Assembly: GCF_022539315.1 (NCBI RefSeq)
Contig: NC_066333.1
Span: 5,279,501-5,343,500 of the forward strand
DNA from: Serinus canaria
Taxonomy: Eukaryota > Chordata > Aves > Passeriformes > Fringillidae
DNA: 64,000 bases
Direction of reading: 5' to 3'
Below, piece after piece: positions 1-12,153 of the stretch. The position numbers and the translations under genes were made by a program. The stretch's first letter is position 1. Each line of letters starts with the position of its first letter. The notes beneath the pieces are model-generated. The model had not been told where the DNA came from, searched no databases, and worked only from the letters and a program-made list of their open reading frames with translations.

Positions 1-1387
1 AAAATTGATTTTTGGTACTTCAGTGGCCATGTGTGGGAACCAGACGTATTATTTTTTTATTGAATACAACCCTTAGAGCACTGGCTCACAAGCTCTCTTC
101 AGTACACTATAATAAAGTAATACCAACATTTCCCAGCTCTTCATAACTTCATTACTCTGTGTCTCTTTGGGACACTTTCCTTTCCTACCCAGACTCTTTC
201 ATGCATGGTGGGTTTTTCCTTGGATTCTGAGAGCTTCTCCCTTTTCCCTCTGTGTGAGCTGACACACATGTGCACACATGCTCAGCATTATCTGCCAGGT
301 TCTGCCAAGAACACAGCACATCCACGTGCCACCCAGAAAAATGCACTTGACTTTCCAGGAATTGTTTTCATTAAAGCAGGACCAGGACCTGCCTGCAGAC
401 CCAGAATGTGAATGGAAACAATTTCCCCACGCAGGAATCTCAGCTGATGTGCAGCTGCCAAACTCTGTGCTCCCTTCAGTTGTGTTTTCCCTGAAACCAT
501 AAATAGTCCCTAAAGTCAACATACAACTCCCAAGTTTATGTTGACATAAGATGAAAGTTGCACAGAGGTAACATCCCACTGCTGAGGGGGCCCCCAGCAC
601 CTGCTGTGCTGTACCTGTGAGGTGTCTCCTGCATCCCTGGCTGACTGTGCACACCTCCCTCACCTGGGGCAGGGGGTTTCCCTTCTCCATCTGTGCAGTC
701 CCAGGCATGACTGTGCTTGGAGCTCTCCCACACTCCAGGTGTGCAGTCACAATGAGCCTGTCACTCTTGTCATATCCTTAACTGTGCTTCCCTCTCTTTC
801 CTGCTGCATCTTCAAGGACCACTGGGATGAACACCCAGGCAGGCTTAAATTCCTGCCTGAAATGAAAGCACAGGGAAAGCCATAAAGTTATAGCTGGAAA
901 TGTGTTAGAATTATTTAGGGCTTGATCATCTAGCCTGTTCAGGCCTTTCCCTCCCTCCCCAGCACTATTGAAATCAATGGGTATTTTCTGAAAATCAAAT
1001 CTGGGTGAATGACAAAAGGTTTTTAAAGATGGAGCAGTGGAAGCAGTGATTACTGACATCTCCTGCAGGTATTTGCCTTCCAGGATGGTGTGCCAAAGGT
1101 TACTGTGGTGCCCCTGATGTGGAACAATGATGAAATACTATGGGAAAAGCAAGTCCCCAGCTCCAGAGTGTGCATTTGGTGGTCATGGCTATGCACCACT
1201 TGTGATCAATGGGTGTGAAGTCAGGGTCAGGGCTGCAGCAGCCGGAGATGCTGGTGCTCTGCTATCCAGCCAGGCCCCAACCAAGGGGCTGAGTTTCCAC
1301 AATTCATTTATCATAAACCAGCAATTTGCAAATGTTAGCACTTTTCCCACACATCATGAGCCCTGATGGACTTTAATAAAGGGGTGA
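1..1387. other. Unique noncoding sequence
   Basis: No recognisable gene. A 183-codon frame on the minus strand (199-750) resembles no family I know, and shorter frames overlap it on both strands, as expected in moderately GC-rich noncoding DNA. Positions 967-980 carry ATTGAAATCAATGG, a short inverted word of the kind found in an old amniote dispersed repeat, but the match is too short to call an element. Confidence 0.55.
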
Positions 1388-1433
1388 GCTAGAGAGAGAG
1401 AGAGAAGAGGGTGGGGGAAGAGAGAGAGAGAAG
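1388..1433. repeat. GA-rich simple repeat
   Basis: Two runs of (GA)n, about 1390-1405 and 1420-1431, are separated by a G-rich spacer. All but a few bases are purines on the plus strand. It is a small microsatellite. Confidence 0.8.
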
Positions 1434-3149
1434 AAAACCTACATAATTAACTGAAGTTCTTAGAATGGCTTTAATTGTGAAATGTTACCTTTATGGAAGT
1501 AATTGCTGTACAGGTTTTCATTTGTTTTCTAGTTTGTGGTTTTTTACACTGGTTTCATTTCAGTTAATTAGCCAGTTGTCTCTGTTGGTGGGGTTTTGCA
1601 CCTCCCTCTTTTACCCTTATGGCTGTACAGGAAAGATTTTCCAGTTTGTTTGACTCAGGTGATCATTAAAATTTGATTACCTGCATTAATTTGGTTCCTG
1701 CACGGCTTTTAAGTGAAAGGCCTCTAAAGGGAAGGGATAACAAAGAATAAATTGTAAACAAAGCTTGAAAATATATGAGAGTGAGAATGTGCAAAGCTGT
1801 GCAGATTCTGAGAGAGATGCTCATCAGAGTCTCTGGCAGGTACCAGCAGCCAGGTTCAACACCTCTGAGCTCTGAGGAAGTCCTGCTCTGGGACTGTTTC
1901 CAGTCTTTAAATGAGTAATGTGGCTGAAAGAATGAAATCTGTAGATAGAAGAAGGAACAAGAGTTGACACTTTTCACTAATATCAATGATAGCATCACTT
2001 TAACATGATTTTCCAGGCATCTTTTTTCCCCAGGCTCGTATTCCTCTTCCCAGAGTGAACAATAACAGAGATTTTGGTGACAGGGACAGAACATTCAGAG
2101 CTGTGATTATCAGTTTTACTCCTACTGTTTTGGGAAGAAGTTGCTCCTCTCATTGAGGGAATAAAAAATCACAGTTCTTCTGCCTGCAAATGAAGCAACA
2201 GAGCAGAACTAGATGGTGCACGTTTACTTGAATGGTTTAGGTAGAGCTGACCCTGCTGTGGAACAGGAGCATCTCCTCCTCTGTGCTCTCTGGCTGATCA
2301 AATCCACCAGTGTCTGCTCTGAGTCACTCTCTGAAGGGCTCTGGGCAGTGGGTGGTGGCACTCAGGGAGCACTGATGGCTGGGCTAGGCCAGCAGCCCCA
2401 TGAAAGGACACTGCCCTGCTGCAGCCACCAGTATTAGGTGAAGGAAGGGGCTGCTCTTGCTGGCCTTGGGCTCTTTGGTGGCCTGGCTGACCAGAGATGG
2501 GGACCTGTGGGATTGCACATCTCACAGCCCTAGCAAAAAGAGACTTTGTGGTGAAACCTGACCAGTTTGTCACCTTTTTCACCTGCAATTCAATCCTAGT
2601 ATCACAAATCTCAGAAAATGTCTCATCAGGGTCCTTCTGAAGTGTGCTTAAACATTCTTCCCCCTAAAAAAATACAGTTGTAAGGTTATTTTATCCCCTG
2701 ATTTCCAAGCCTGCAACACCCTTCATCCCAGCCAGGCTCTGCAGCACGAGGGGCTCAGAGCAAACCCACCTTACAAAAACCACAGTCCCTGTGGTGTTGC
2801 TCAATCCCAAGCATCACCATCAGAACACACCCAAACCACAGAGAGAGCAGCTGAAACCTCCAAAACTGGCAGGACTGATGCTTCCTTGGAACCCTGGGAG
2901 CTGCAAGGTTCTCCCAGCCCAAGCCCTGCTCCCAGGGCTGCCCACGTGGTGCCATCAGCAGGGGGCTGAAGCCCCTTCCCCACCTCATTCCAGCAATGGC
3001 CCGAGGTGGTGCTGGGTGTGAAATGAACTCACAGAGCAGCTGAGCACTGCATATCTCTCAGTGCATCTTCCCTTTAACACATCTCATTTTTTCCTTCCTT
3101 TTCATGACCTGCTGCCAAAATCTCTCTGCTAATGTTTCTGCCACCATGG
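1434..3149. other. Unique noncoding sequence
   Basis: No gene seen. The part around 1640-1780 is AT-rich, with TAATTT-type words and a TGTAAACA forkhead-like word near 1754, and could be a weak regulatory block. The part from about 2200 to 3020 is more GC-rich and holds only short overlapping frames on both strands. Confidence 0.5.
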
Positions 3150-3345
3150 ATGCCATGCAAGAAAAGTGTCTTTGTTAACACATTTAGGGCCTGCTTTTAA
3201 TTTCTACAGTATTCCCTTTAATAACAATGTCTAATTAAAACATCTGTTAAAAAGTCTGTAACATTAACTTTACAGGGAGAATTTAATAGAATTATATTTG
3301 AATTGCAGCCATTTAACGGGTTTCCTAATTAGGCTGTAGAGGTTT
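3150..3345. promoter_or_regulatory. Candidate conserved noncoding element
   Basis: An AT-rich, non-repetitive block with an AACAAT SOX-type word (3223-3228), TAATTA (3232-3237) and the perfect homeodomain palindrome CTAATTAG (3325-3332). These are typical of developmental enhancers. Function and conservation are inferred, not shown. Confidence 0.3.
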
Positions 3346-4339
3346 TTATTTTTTTCAACAAAAACATTACACAAATTAAAATCAGGCCCAGTTTTTTATG
3401 ATTATTATTACAACACAGAGTGTGGTCAAAGAAAGGCAGGCAGTTTGTGATGGTGTGTGAAGGGTGAAAAAACTCAATGCAGCAGCCAGGGACTGAAACA
3501 CTAAAATACATAAAATGAAAGAAATAAGAGACAATGTTTGAAAGGGGGAGGGGACCAAGAGACAAGCAGGAAAAAATTCTCTAGCCTTTAATTTGCACAG
3601 TTTATTTTCAAAAGGATCCCTGTGAGTATCTCAGCATTTATCTGCCCCCATTCCCTTTGTATTTTTCACAGATTTCACCTGTTTGGATCTTGTCTCTGTC
3701 TTGGGGGAAAGAGGGAAGAAGTCTTGAAAAGAATTGACTTATGCCAGGTTTGTGTTTGCCTGCATTTCAGAAGCTTGGATAGGTTTGTTACCAGGCAGAG
3801 GTTTTTCTGCAGTTCATTTAGTAAAGCTGAGCTTTGTCTGTAAAACTTTGCACCCATTGCCTGACTGACTGGCATCACTTACAGAAATGTGGAACCTCCA
3901 GCACAATCAGGAGAAGCTGTGTTCTGGGCTTTTAAAGGCAGGATTTGACAAACATTTTTTAAATAGGTGAAATCATGGATGGAAATTTTAGTTGGGGAGA
4001 AAACAGATCTTCCTATTCACATGAAAATTTCTGTTGGTGGTTATTAACCTTCTCTAAACCAAAATGAAAATCAACAGGAAAAAAATCAGATCTATTGCAT
4101 GAAGAAATATAGTAACTGCTTTTAAAATCACACGTTGCAACCCTCAGTTTGACCACATCAGGATAAGGCATCTCACAACTGAAATTGTATGATTTTCATA
4201 AAAGAGTGGTGATTTTCCAGTGAGATGGGGTCATTTTTGTGTCCAGAATGAGATGCAAGAAAACAATACAGTTCCACTCTTCAACATAAATATTTCATGT
4301 GGCTCTCAACAAGATGCCAAAGTTAGTGCCTGTACAAAC
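3346..4339. other. Unique noncoding sequence
   Basis: No gene, repeat or strong regulatory signature seen. Open frames are shorter than 80 codons, lack known motifs and overlap on both strands. Confidence 0.55.
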
Positions 4340-4420
4340 ATCTTGGGTGAAATCCTGGCCTCTGAGCTGTCAGTGATAAAACTCTTACTGACTTCAGAAA
4401 GGCCAAGACTTCATCTTTTG
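4340..4420. repeat. Possible relic of an ancient amniote dispersed repeat
   Basis: The segment runs GTGAAATCCTGGCC, then AAAACTC, then TGACTTCA, then GGCCAAGACTTCA. That order resembles a dispersed reptile and bird repeat that I recall as a near-palindrome built from GTGAAATCCTGG and its complement around an ATTGACTTCAATGG core. The copy here is badly decayed. The assignment rests on memory of the repeat, not on an alignment. Confidence 0.3.
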
Positions 4421-6203
4421 TCTTTAAATTGAACTTACAGTTGTAGTGAGCACTGGCAAGGGAAAACCCACTTCAAAGGAAGGCTCTGACAGTTGGACAC
4501 TTATCTCCCACTGATCTAAACTATCAAAATCTCTTTTTGTTTCCCAAGCGAGCCTGGAAATCCCATTGAGAGCAAGTTCATCAAAATAGTTCTTTTGTTC
4601 TTCTAATTTACAGCAAATCCAAGGAAGAACACAACTTCCCTCAAGGAATTTCCAGTGCAGCACAGGCCAACCTCGGACAGAAAGGGCAGGTTTAGCAGGA
4701 AAAAAAAATAACAACAAAAAATGTTCACAACAAAGAATAAGAAATGCTTTAGCATTCTGCTGAGACCCAGGACACTGGTGAGGCCTTTGATCTCCTCTGC
4801 TCTGCCATCCTGCATTGCTTTCGTGGCTTTTGGACTTGTAACATAAGTCAAAGCCTGTTTGGGCCTTGTGGAAACCATCTGGACCCTTCTAGCCCAAATA
4901 TCTGTTCTTTAGTGGCTGTGAGAGGCCTCTCCTCATAACCAAACTATCTCTTTCAGGCCTATATTTCTTCAGCCCACCATTCTGCACATTCTTTTCAAGG
5001 GAAGAAGATGAACCCGACTCAAATGTAAATTCCAGACCCAGTGTCCAGGGGATGGATTCCATTCCCTCCACTCACACAAAGAAACCACCCAGCTCTTACA
5101 ATATCTTACAAAGTTCCTCAGAGCATGTACTCCAAAAATGCCTTTCTTCACAAAGAGAGGACTTTGTGCAGTGACTTGTAGGGTGCTACCCACAAACATT
5201 TATGGTCATCAGCCCTCTGCAAATGCCTGTCCAAGAATGAGCTCCAGGGAGCTTGGCAGGACAAAGTTACACACAGGAACTATCACAGGGCTGTGGTCAG
5301 TCTGTGTACTTGGAGCCTCAGGGAATAAAGTTGTTTTGGAACAAATCCTCAAATCTGCTTGTGTGTTGGTGGGGAGAGGACATTTTGGTAGTTTCAAGTG
5401 GCATTACACATTTGTGGAGTGGAAATTACAGTTCAGTATGTGGGCATACTTGATTGGACAATCTTTCAGTTGATGGCTTCTTCTGTTCAATTACTATTAA
5501 AATTCATCAAATGGAACAGAGTGGTTTTAATGCCCATAATTGTTGTACAAAATGCTCTGTAATTGGTCTTACAAATGAAGCTGAAGAGCAAGATCAAACT
5601 CCATTGAAAATGAATCTGTCTTTCCACTGAAAAGTTCAAGAGTCACTTTGAAAATCCATTTCACGGGGAAGTGTTTAGCCAATTCCAATTCTGGTTCGTT
5701 TTGTGTGGCAGTTTTTATTTGCTTATTTTGGCCTCTCATATGCAAATGAATCTGCCAACTCTTGAACTTGGTTCCACGTGCTCCCCTCACTTGTTAATCC
5801 AGCGCTGCAGTCAGGCAGCAGCAGGCAAACTTCAAACCCTTTCAGGTGCACTTTTGGGTGAAATGGGAGTCTGGCACTTGGGCAATGTGAGGTGAGGAGC
5901 TGGCAGGTCTGTGCTCTGCTGCCTCTGGCAGAGGAGCCAGTTTCAGCAAGCCTTGCCAACGTGTGCCTGGTGGTTTTTCGTGGATGGGAGGGAGTCTTTT
6001 TACCCTTGACAGATGAAAGGAGAGGCAATCTGAGATGTGTGAATAAACAGATAGCCAGGATTTCTTACCCCACTTTTGCCACCAAAAGCAGCATAACCTG
6101 GAACTACAATGTTGGAAAGCAAGGGGGACATTTGGGGCACTGGTTTTATTTGGCGCTTCACAAAGAATTCATTTGCTCAGAGATAATCCTCAATTTTCAC
6201 CTG
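4421..6203. other. Unique noncoding sequence
   Basis: No gene recognised. An inverted octamer word ATGCAAAT sits at 5740-5747 in an AT-rich patch (about 5690-5760). Open frames up to 111 codons (5138-5473 plus strand) overlap frames on the other strand and have no recognisable domain. Confidence 0.5.
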
Positions 6204-6270
6204 GAGCAAGATGACCTGTAAGGTGCCTCCCAGCCCAAACCAAACCAAAGCATTCTATGATCCATGATCC
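6204..6270 (+). mobile_element. CR1 LINE 3'-tail fragment
   Basis: A short plus-oriented CR1 tail: GATGACCTGTAAGGTGCCTC, then a CCCAGCCCAAACC-type motif, then CATTCTATGATCCATGAT, a decayed version of the terminal octamer repeat that ends CR1. Only the last ~65 bp survive, which fits CR1's habit of extreme 5' truncation. Confidence 0.7.
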
Positions 6271-6377
6271 CAAGATGGAACATGATGTCTTTAACCACTG
6301 GACCCAGCATCTCTCAAACTAATATTTAATTCTGTCTTCCACATCCTAAAGACTCCAGACAAAACCCTCTTCAAAGT

Positions 6378-6597
6378 CTCCTTCTTCTTCTTCTTCTTCT
6401 TCTTCTTCTTCTTCTTCTTCTTCTTCTTCTTCTTCTTCTTCTTCTTCTTCGTCTTCGTCTTCTTCTTCTGCTTCTTCTTCTTCTTCTTCTTCTTCTTCTT
6501 CTTCTTCTTCTCCTCCTCCTCCTCCTCCTCCTCCTCCTTCCCCTTCCCCTTCCCCTTCCTCTTCCTCTTCCTCTTTCTCTTCCTCCTCTTCTTCTTT
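6378..6597. repeat. Long CTT / TCC / CCCTTC polypyrimidine microsatellite
   Basis: A ~220-bp pure or nearly pure pyrimidine tract on the plus strand, in ordered zones: (TTC)n from 6378 to about 6510 with a few single-base interruptions (GTC, GTC, CTG), (TCC)n at about 6511-6538, then CCTTCC/CTTCCT hexamers to 6597. The reverse frames read as poly-Lys/Glu or poly-Arg and are artefacts of the repeat. GAA/TTC tracts of this length can form triplex DNA. Confidence 0.95.
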
Positions 6598-8300
6598 GCC
6601 TCAGCCAAAAAATTTCCTGGTTTTCACTATTGATTCTGGAAAACACAGCTTATTGTTCATGCTGCTTCTGTCAGTTCTTTTCTGCTTTGTCTACTCTCAA
6701 AGAATTAAAAAGAGAGCTCAGAGGGGATCACTCCTCTTTGTATAGCAAGTAGAGAGCATCCTGTGGCACCTCTCCATGGAATGAGGTGATGGCTGTGGAA
6801 GAAGAGCAAATCAGAACTGAAACTGGGGGGGAAAAAGAAAAAAAAAGGAGCAAAAACTACACGCTGCTGTCCCAACCCATTTAAAAGACACAAATCCCTC
6901 TCCACGCTCCTGCCTCGATACCAGGGCATGTCATTCACACTCACTCACACTGACTCTGTCATTGTTAATCTGCTGGGGGTGTGTGTGACAGGAGTTCAGC
7001 CCAGCAGCTCCTGGGGACAGCAGAGGAGCTGTGCAGGAGCACGGTGAGTGTGTGAGCTCCCCTACGTGCCTGAGAACAGGCAGCTGGGGTAACACAACCA
7101 GCCCTAATCGAACTGCAAGTGTTAATAAATAGAGCAGAATTTCAGATTGCATCCAACAAAATTCAGAAAAGGTCATGGACAAGGCTTTATTTTTTAAAAC
7201 CTACCAGCTCTGTTTATTAAATGTGATTGCTCTGTACACACTCAGCACTAATTGGATTGCAGGTCATTTTGTATTTAGTGGGGGTGGGTGAGAGAATAGA
7301 ATGGGGAAGGGTGGAACACACTTCTAATGGCATCAGTTATGTCCTAAAATAGTCTGTTAGTCAGCATCCTGACCTTTTCTTCTTCCAGCCCAAGCCCTGA
7401 ACAAAACACCTTGATATTTTTTGTCTGGATTTTTGTTGCCGATAAGCAATTCCACTGCTCTCAACCTCTGGAGCCCTTTCTGGGATGTGTTTGTGTGTGT
7501 GGATGTGCATGTACAGCCAGGAAAGGTCTGTGAACCTGCAGGAAAGGCCCTAATTGCAATGAAATTACACACCTTCCTCCACACGTATCCTTGCCTGTGT
7601 AGGCTGAGCTGTTCAGGTGCGTGTTTTAAGTAACCAGGTGACACCAGAGTGAAACAAAGAAGTTACACTGTCAAGAACAAGCAAATTAAACATTTTATAT
7701 TATAGAAGAAGCACAGCAGAGATTTCTCTTTGAAGGGCATTCCGGGGAGGCTGGAAAGATTTGGGTGGAGGAACCAGAGCTGCTGCCAAGTGGTGCCTGA
7801 GGCCCCTCCTCACCTACAGAAGGAGAAAATAGGAGAACTCTGAGAAGCCGTGGGGGAAGCTATTCCTGCCTGTGCCTCACCTGCCTTTAACTCATCCAGC
7901 AGGGCAGAAAGCAGAGCCCTGAGGGCCGTGGCTGCTTTTATCCCTGCCGACCTCGGGGGATTTTGTGCAGCTCAGCACTGGGTGTCAGCGGGTTTGATGA
8001 GACACCCACGCACTCCCATTGTCCAACAACAGCGCCCTTTCATCTCCCTGCCCGGGATGGACATCCCTGGGGGGCCACTTTGTCTGTCAGAGGGTTTCCT
8101 TGTCCCCCCTTCCTCTCCCTTAGCTTCCCCAAGCTGGAAAAGACAAAAACAACCCCAAAGCCTCAAAGCTGAGGGTGGGTGTAGGACAGGAAAAATCAGA
8201 GTTGATCGTTCATGGGGTGGCCAGCGCCTGGAGGGTGATGTCCCCCAACTCTCTCTGGCTGGGTGACACCAAAAATCCTTCTGATCAGCACAGCTCTGCA
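6598..8300. other. Unique noncoding sequence
   Basis: No gene seen. The patch at 7150-7270 is AT-rich. From about 7840 to 8300 the sequence is more GC-rich and open frames up to 138 codons occur on both strands (7850-8266 plus, 7972-8349 minus). They have no known motif, and the mutual overlap argues against coding. Confidence 0.5.
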
Positions 8301-8402
8301 TGCTGGGCTGGGCTGGCTGCTCCAGGGAGCAGAGAAGCTGCTGGAGCATGGATCATAGAATGCTGGGCTGGCGGCTCCAGGGAGCTGCTGGAGAAGCTGG
8401 GA
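8301..8402 (+). repeat. Imperfect local tandem duplication
   Basis: The segment beginning TGCTGGGCTGGGCTGGCTGC at 8301 recurs in shortened form from 8361 (TGCTGGGCTGGCGGCTCC). Both copies carry CTCCAGGGAGC and GAGAAGCTG words. The unit is about 60 bp in the first copy and about 42 in the second. A small local duplication with deletions. Confidence 0.7.
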
Positions 8403-8689
8403 AGGGGTGAGACCCTACAGGAGCCTGCCCTGCTGCCATGGGGTGGGGGATCCTCATCCCACTCCATGTAAAACCCTGCAGTGTTAGCACAGATCCCAGT
8501 CTCATTCCAGAGAGGATATTATTTAAATTTCACAACTGGGTGGTAAGTGAATTGACAGCCAGAACTGGGACTTACAAAAAGACCTGGAAAACATTGAGTT
8601 TTCAGCTTAACATACTGAACATTTTTTATCCTGAAAACCATAATATTTCATTTCATTTCAGCCAGAAGCATTGCATACTTTGGTGAGGA
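8403..8689. other. Unique noncoding sequence
   Basis: A transition from GC-rich to AT-rich sequence. The frame at 8438-8686 (82 codons, plus strand) has no recognisable domain. Confidence 0.5.
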
Positions 8690-8900
8690 AAACCATGCAT
8701 CTGTGGCAAGGGAGCCTTGTCATGAAAGGCATAACCTAACTAAATTCCAATTTTCTGTTGAAACAACTATTTTGATTGCAATGTTTAGGTTGCATTAGCC
8801 ATTTCTTCTAGGTCATTAAGTCATGTGTCACTTTGTAGCCACAAATAGTTCAAAATCATATTGATTAATTAATTAAAATGATTCCTGGTTTTCTTCAGCT
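8690..8900. promoter_or_regulatory. Candidate conserved noncoding element
   Basis: An AT-rich unique block with a PBX-like TGATTAAT (8862-8869) that runs into the 12-bp palindrome TTAATTAATTAA (8865-8876). TTGCATTA and CATTAAGTCATG words lie upstream. The density of homeodomain-type sites suggests an enhancer, which is an inference. Confidence 0.3.
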
Positions 8901-9739
8901 TAGGAGAATCTGAATATTTCTAGTCATATCCCTGAATCAGCACTCAGAGAGCTGTTTTGGTCAGGCAGCATCACTTATTTTCTGTTTCTTGTGTAACTAA
9001 ACAGCAAGCTGAGAATTGCTTTAGCTGGCACCCGAAAGGATATTGCAGTTTACCGTATGCAGACTCATAAGTGAATTGCTGGTAACACAAGTGAGGAGAT
9101 GAATTGTTTTCCTTAGATCCAAATGCACCTTCAAAGTAAAAACAAAAACTGTGGACTGATCTGAGCCGATTTTAATGACAATGACAACAAAAGGAGGCAG
9201 ATTAAGGTCTTTAGCAGGGAGTTTGGGGGAAAACTGGGATTGCTAGAAATAGTTTCTAAGATCGATTGACTCGAATAATGCTCTGGGACACAGGGAAGAG
9301 AGAGAGGCAATGCCTGAAGAGAATAAATCAAATATCTTACAGCATTTTAAGCATTCTTTCCTTTCCTAGACACTGCTTTTAGTTTCCAGAAATATGAACA
9401 ATTCCAGGCAAGCAGAGAATAGCCTGTTCATTTCCCCCCATGATGAATAGTTGCACGTTAGCCTACTCATTTAATGACAGCTATATATAGTGTGTATAAT
9501 AAATCAGGCCCCAGCACACAAATGCCTTCTGTTTACCTTTGAAATACTCTTTTTTTTTTTCCCTGAGAATTGTGATTGTTGCAGGAGTCTGATGAATCCA
9601 CCTACATGCACAGGTATCTGAACGCCAAATTACCAGAAACTTTTGATTCAGTGAAATCCCCCATCCTGCCAGGACTGCCTGATGTCCCAAGACCCCAGGG
9701 CCTTACAGGACCAAAGTCTGCACAGGCTCTGGAAAATTA
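8901..9739. other. Unique noncoding sequence
   Basis: No gene seen. A short poly-T run lies near 9549-9560. Frames of 60-70 codons on the minus strand lack motifs. Confidence 0.55.
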
Positions 9740-10010
9740 ACTCAGCTCAGAGGGAATCTCAGTCTGAGCTTTGCATGAAAAGTCTCATTTTAATCAGGGA
9801 ACTCAGTCAATTAGTCTGATTATTGCATTATAAACACTTGTCAACTTTTATAATATGCGCTTTTGAAATATGATGCCTGAACTCATCAGCCCTGAAATAG
9901 CACATTTTTAACCTGAAGTGCACTGTGACTTCCCTGTACAGTATTTTACCAGTTAGAGCTTAAATATATATATATTGTCATAGATATATATGTGTGTTTG
10001 TGTTGCTATT
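9740..10010. promoter_or_regulatory. Candidate conserved noncoding element
   Basis: An AT-rich unique block with CAATTAG, TGATTATTGCATTATAAAC and TTTATAATATGC words, followed by short TA runs at about 9963-9992. The arrangement resembles POU/homeodomain-rich enhancers. There is no direct evidence of activity. Confidence 0.3.
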
Positions 10011-10359
10011 TGTTGGATGAAAATATGTGATGTTTAGAAAGTATCCAAGATATCTTTCTAAGGAAAAAATAGAGATTCCTTTTCCATATAAATATTACCA
10101 ATTTTATCTGGGCTGGAAGATGCACATTTCAAGTAATTCTCTCCTATCCTGAGCCACTTCCCAGCGAGCTGGCACAGCACTAATAAGATGATCTGATATT
10201 CCCACTTCCAAGAGGAGAAATTCACAGATTGGATTCCCACTCTGCTTACACCCCCAAAGTATTGTTCTCCAGGGAAGAAAAGGAGCAATTTCTATTTTTT
10301 CCTCTATTTTGGGAAAACTTTTCATGCAAAGAAATGTAGTAAAAAGTATTGAGAACTGC

Positions 10360-10960
10360 TGAAAGACATACAGATTATGTATGTTTTTATAGCCGTGAAG
10401 TCACTCAAATGGCTTTGTCTCCATTTCCCTGCTTGGCATAGATCACTTATTGTGCATATGTTTTCAGATGGAAATGCTGAATTAGACTATGGTGAAATGG
10501 ATAATGCAGCCCTAATGCTGGCATGAGCTAATAAGAAAACAGCAATGAATCCACTGCTGCAGATTGAAGTACATGCATTTCATATTATTACTCAAGGCTT
10601 GTCTCTCCGATTAGATGATTGCATAACCTTTATATTATAAATCTTGCATGATGTGAATTGTTCAGCTGTAACCATAATCAGTTTTTACTAAGGTGGCATT
10701 TCTGTCATCTTGTTAAACACAAACATTATATATGCTCTAGTCATAATTCTACAACAGTTGCTTTTAGCGGGTGACAGCTCTGTCAGTCAGGAGATGCTGT
10801 TTAGCTCACATACTCAGAGCAAGTGCTTAAGACACTCATAATGGCAGTATTTTTGCTTCAGAAAACATCTCTCTGTAGATCCTTTAATTTTCTGAGTGTA
10901 AGTTTCTCTTCAGAAGAAATGAAAACTTGCAAGCTCTTAGACAGAAACCTCCAACAGCCG
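10360..10960. promoter_or_regulatory. Strong candidate developmental enhancer block
   Basis: About 600 bp of unique AT-rich sequence with no long open frame, no repeats and many transcription-factor-like words. The clearest is an inverted TGACAG (10772-10777) and CTGTCA (10780-10785) pair separated by 2 bp, a MEIS/TGIF-type arrangement. CCGATTAGATGATTGCAT and ACCATAATCAG words lie upstream. It is one of the best enhancer candidates in the window by composition. Conservation is untested. Confidence 0.4.
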
Positions 10961-12153
10961 CTTTTCAGATCTTCCAAGAACGGAGTTTATTTAATCAAGT
11001 GAAAATGGCTGTGCACTGCACAGAGATCATGGCATGCTGTTGGCAGCCAGGTTCCACTGCTCAGCTCTGAGCTCCCACTTGCTTCAGTCCAATTTTCCTC
11101 ATGTCCCAGCTCTCCATGTGTAAATAAATTCCCCAGCTTTATGGGGACAGCGCTGCCACCAATGTTTAAGGGTTTAAGACCCACCGTATAAACCTCAGCC
11201 AGATTCCCTTCTCCCATCAATTCACTGGGGATTTACACAAAAAGCTCACAACTGGGATGATAAATTTCAAGGCATATCTGGGAAGAAGGGGACACAGTCA
11301 GTGTGGTTGTGCTGCAGCATCATCCTTCATGCAGAACCTGGGGATTATTTAGCCCAATTTACCTCCTCAACAAATTTATTGGCTTAGTCAGATGCTCTGT
11401 AGAAAAAAAAAAAAAAACCAAAAGGCTAAATCCCTGCCTTCTTCAGGTAATGACATTTTCCTATTTTTCCACTGTGGACCTTATGTTGAGATAGTCCTTC
11501 ACAGAGAGGAACACTTTGAAGAGATAAGGGCAACACAAGCACTTCCACATTTCTTCAGGTTTAGGAAACCCTGAGGCTGCATAATCAGGCATTCAGGAGC
11601 GTATAACAAGAACTATCTCACCTCTCTGCTGTAGAGGGTGATCTTGAGAGGGTGATCTTGTCCCCCAATGACTTACAGCTGGACTAGTTGCTGAAGACTG
11701 GAGGCAAGGCTGCTCTTGACAGACCACACCTGTAATCAATAAGAATTAGTGCTACATAAGAGTAAGGAAAGAGGAGTGAGGAGAGTTGGATTACTGTGAG
11801 GAACATCAAGAAGGTATGAAGCTCTGATAAACAAAAACCTTGTGCTATGATGATGATAGAACCTATGCTATCTAAGACAACACTCTGCTCTACAATAGGT
11901 CTAACCATCCTTGTTGGTTTCAATGGCAATAAAATTGGCTCTATACTCCTTAATTCTATACTCAAAATAACACCCTAACTTTTATGCAGAAAACAAGTTC
12001 AAATAACTTTTATCAGGCAGCCTGTGGATGTGATTTTCTGGTAGAACACATAAAACAATCAGTTGCAGTGGGGTTTTCATTGGAGAATAAGAGTCTTTTC
12101 TGTTTTCTGGTATCTTCAGCATCCCTGTAACAGAACCTGGCACATTTGTTATC
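10961..12153. other. Unique noncoding sequence with a 14-bp tandem duplication
   Basis: No gene seen. At 11633-11660 the 14-mer AGAGGGTGATCTTG is present twice in perfect tandem. A 15-base A run lies at about 11403-11417 without an upstream polyadenylation signal. Frames of 60-93 codons have no known motif. Confidence 0.55.

Noticed and set aside
199..750. 183-codon minus frame
   Set aside because: No motif, several overlapping frames on the other strand, and no splice or poly(A) context.
6291..6646. Poly-Lys/Glu and poly-Arg minus-strand frames
   Set aside because: They are translations of the CTT/TCC microsatellite. A tract with no stop words is open by default.
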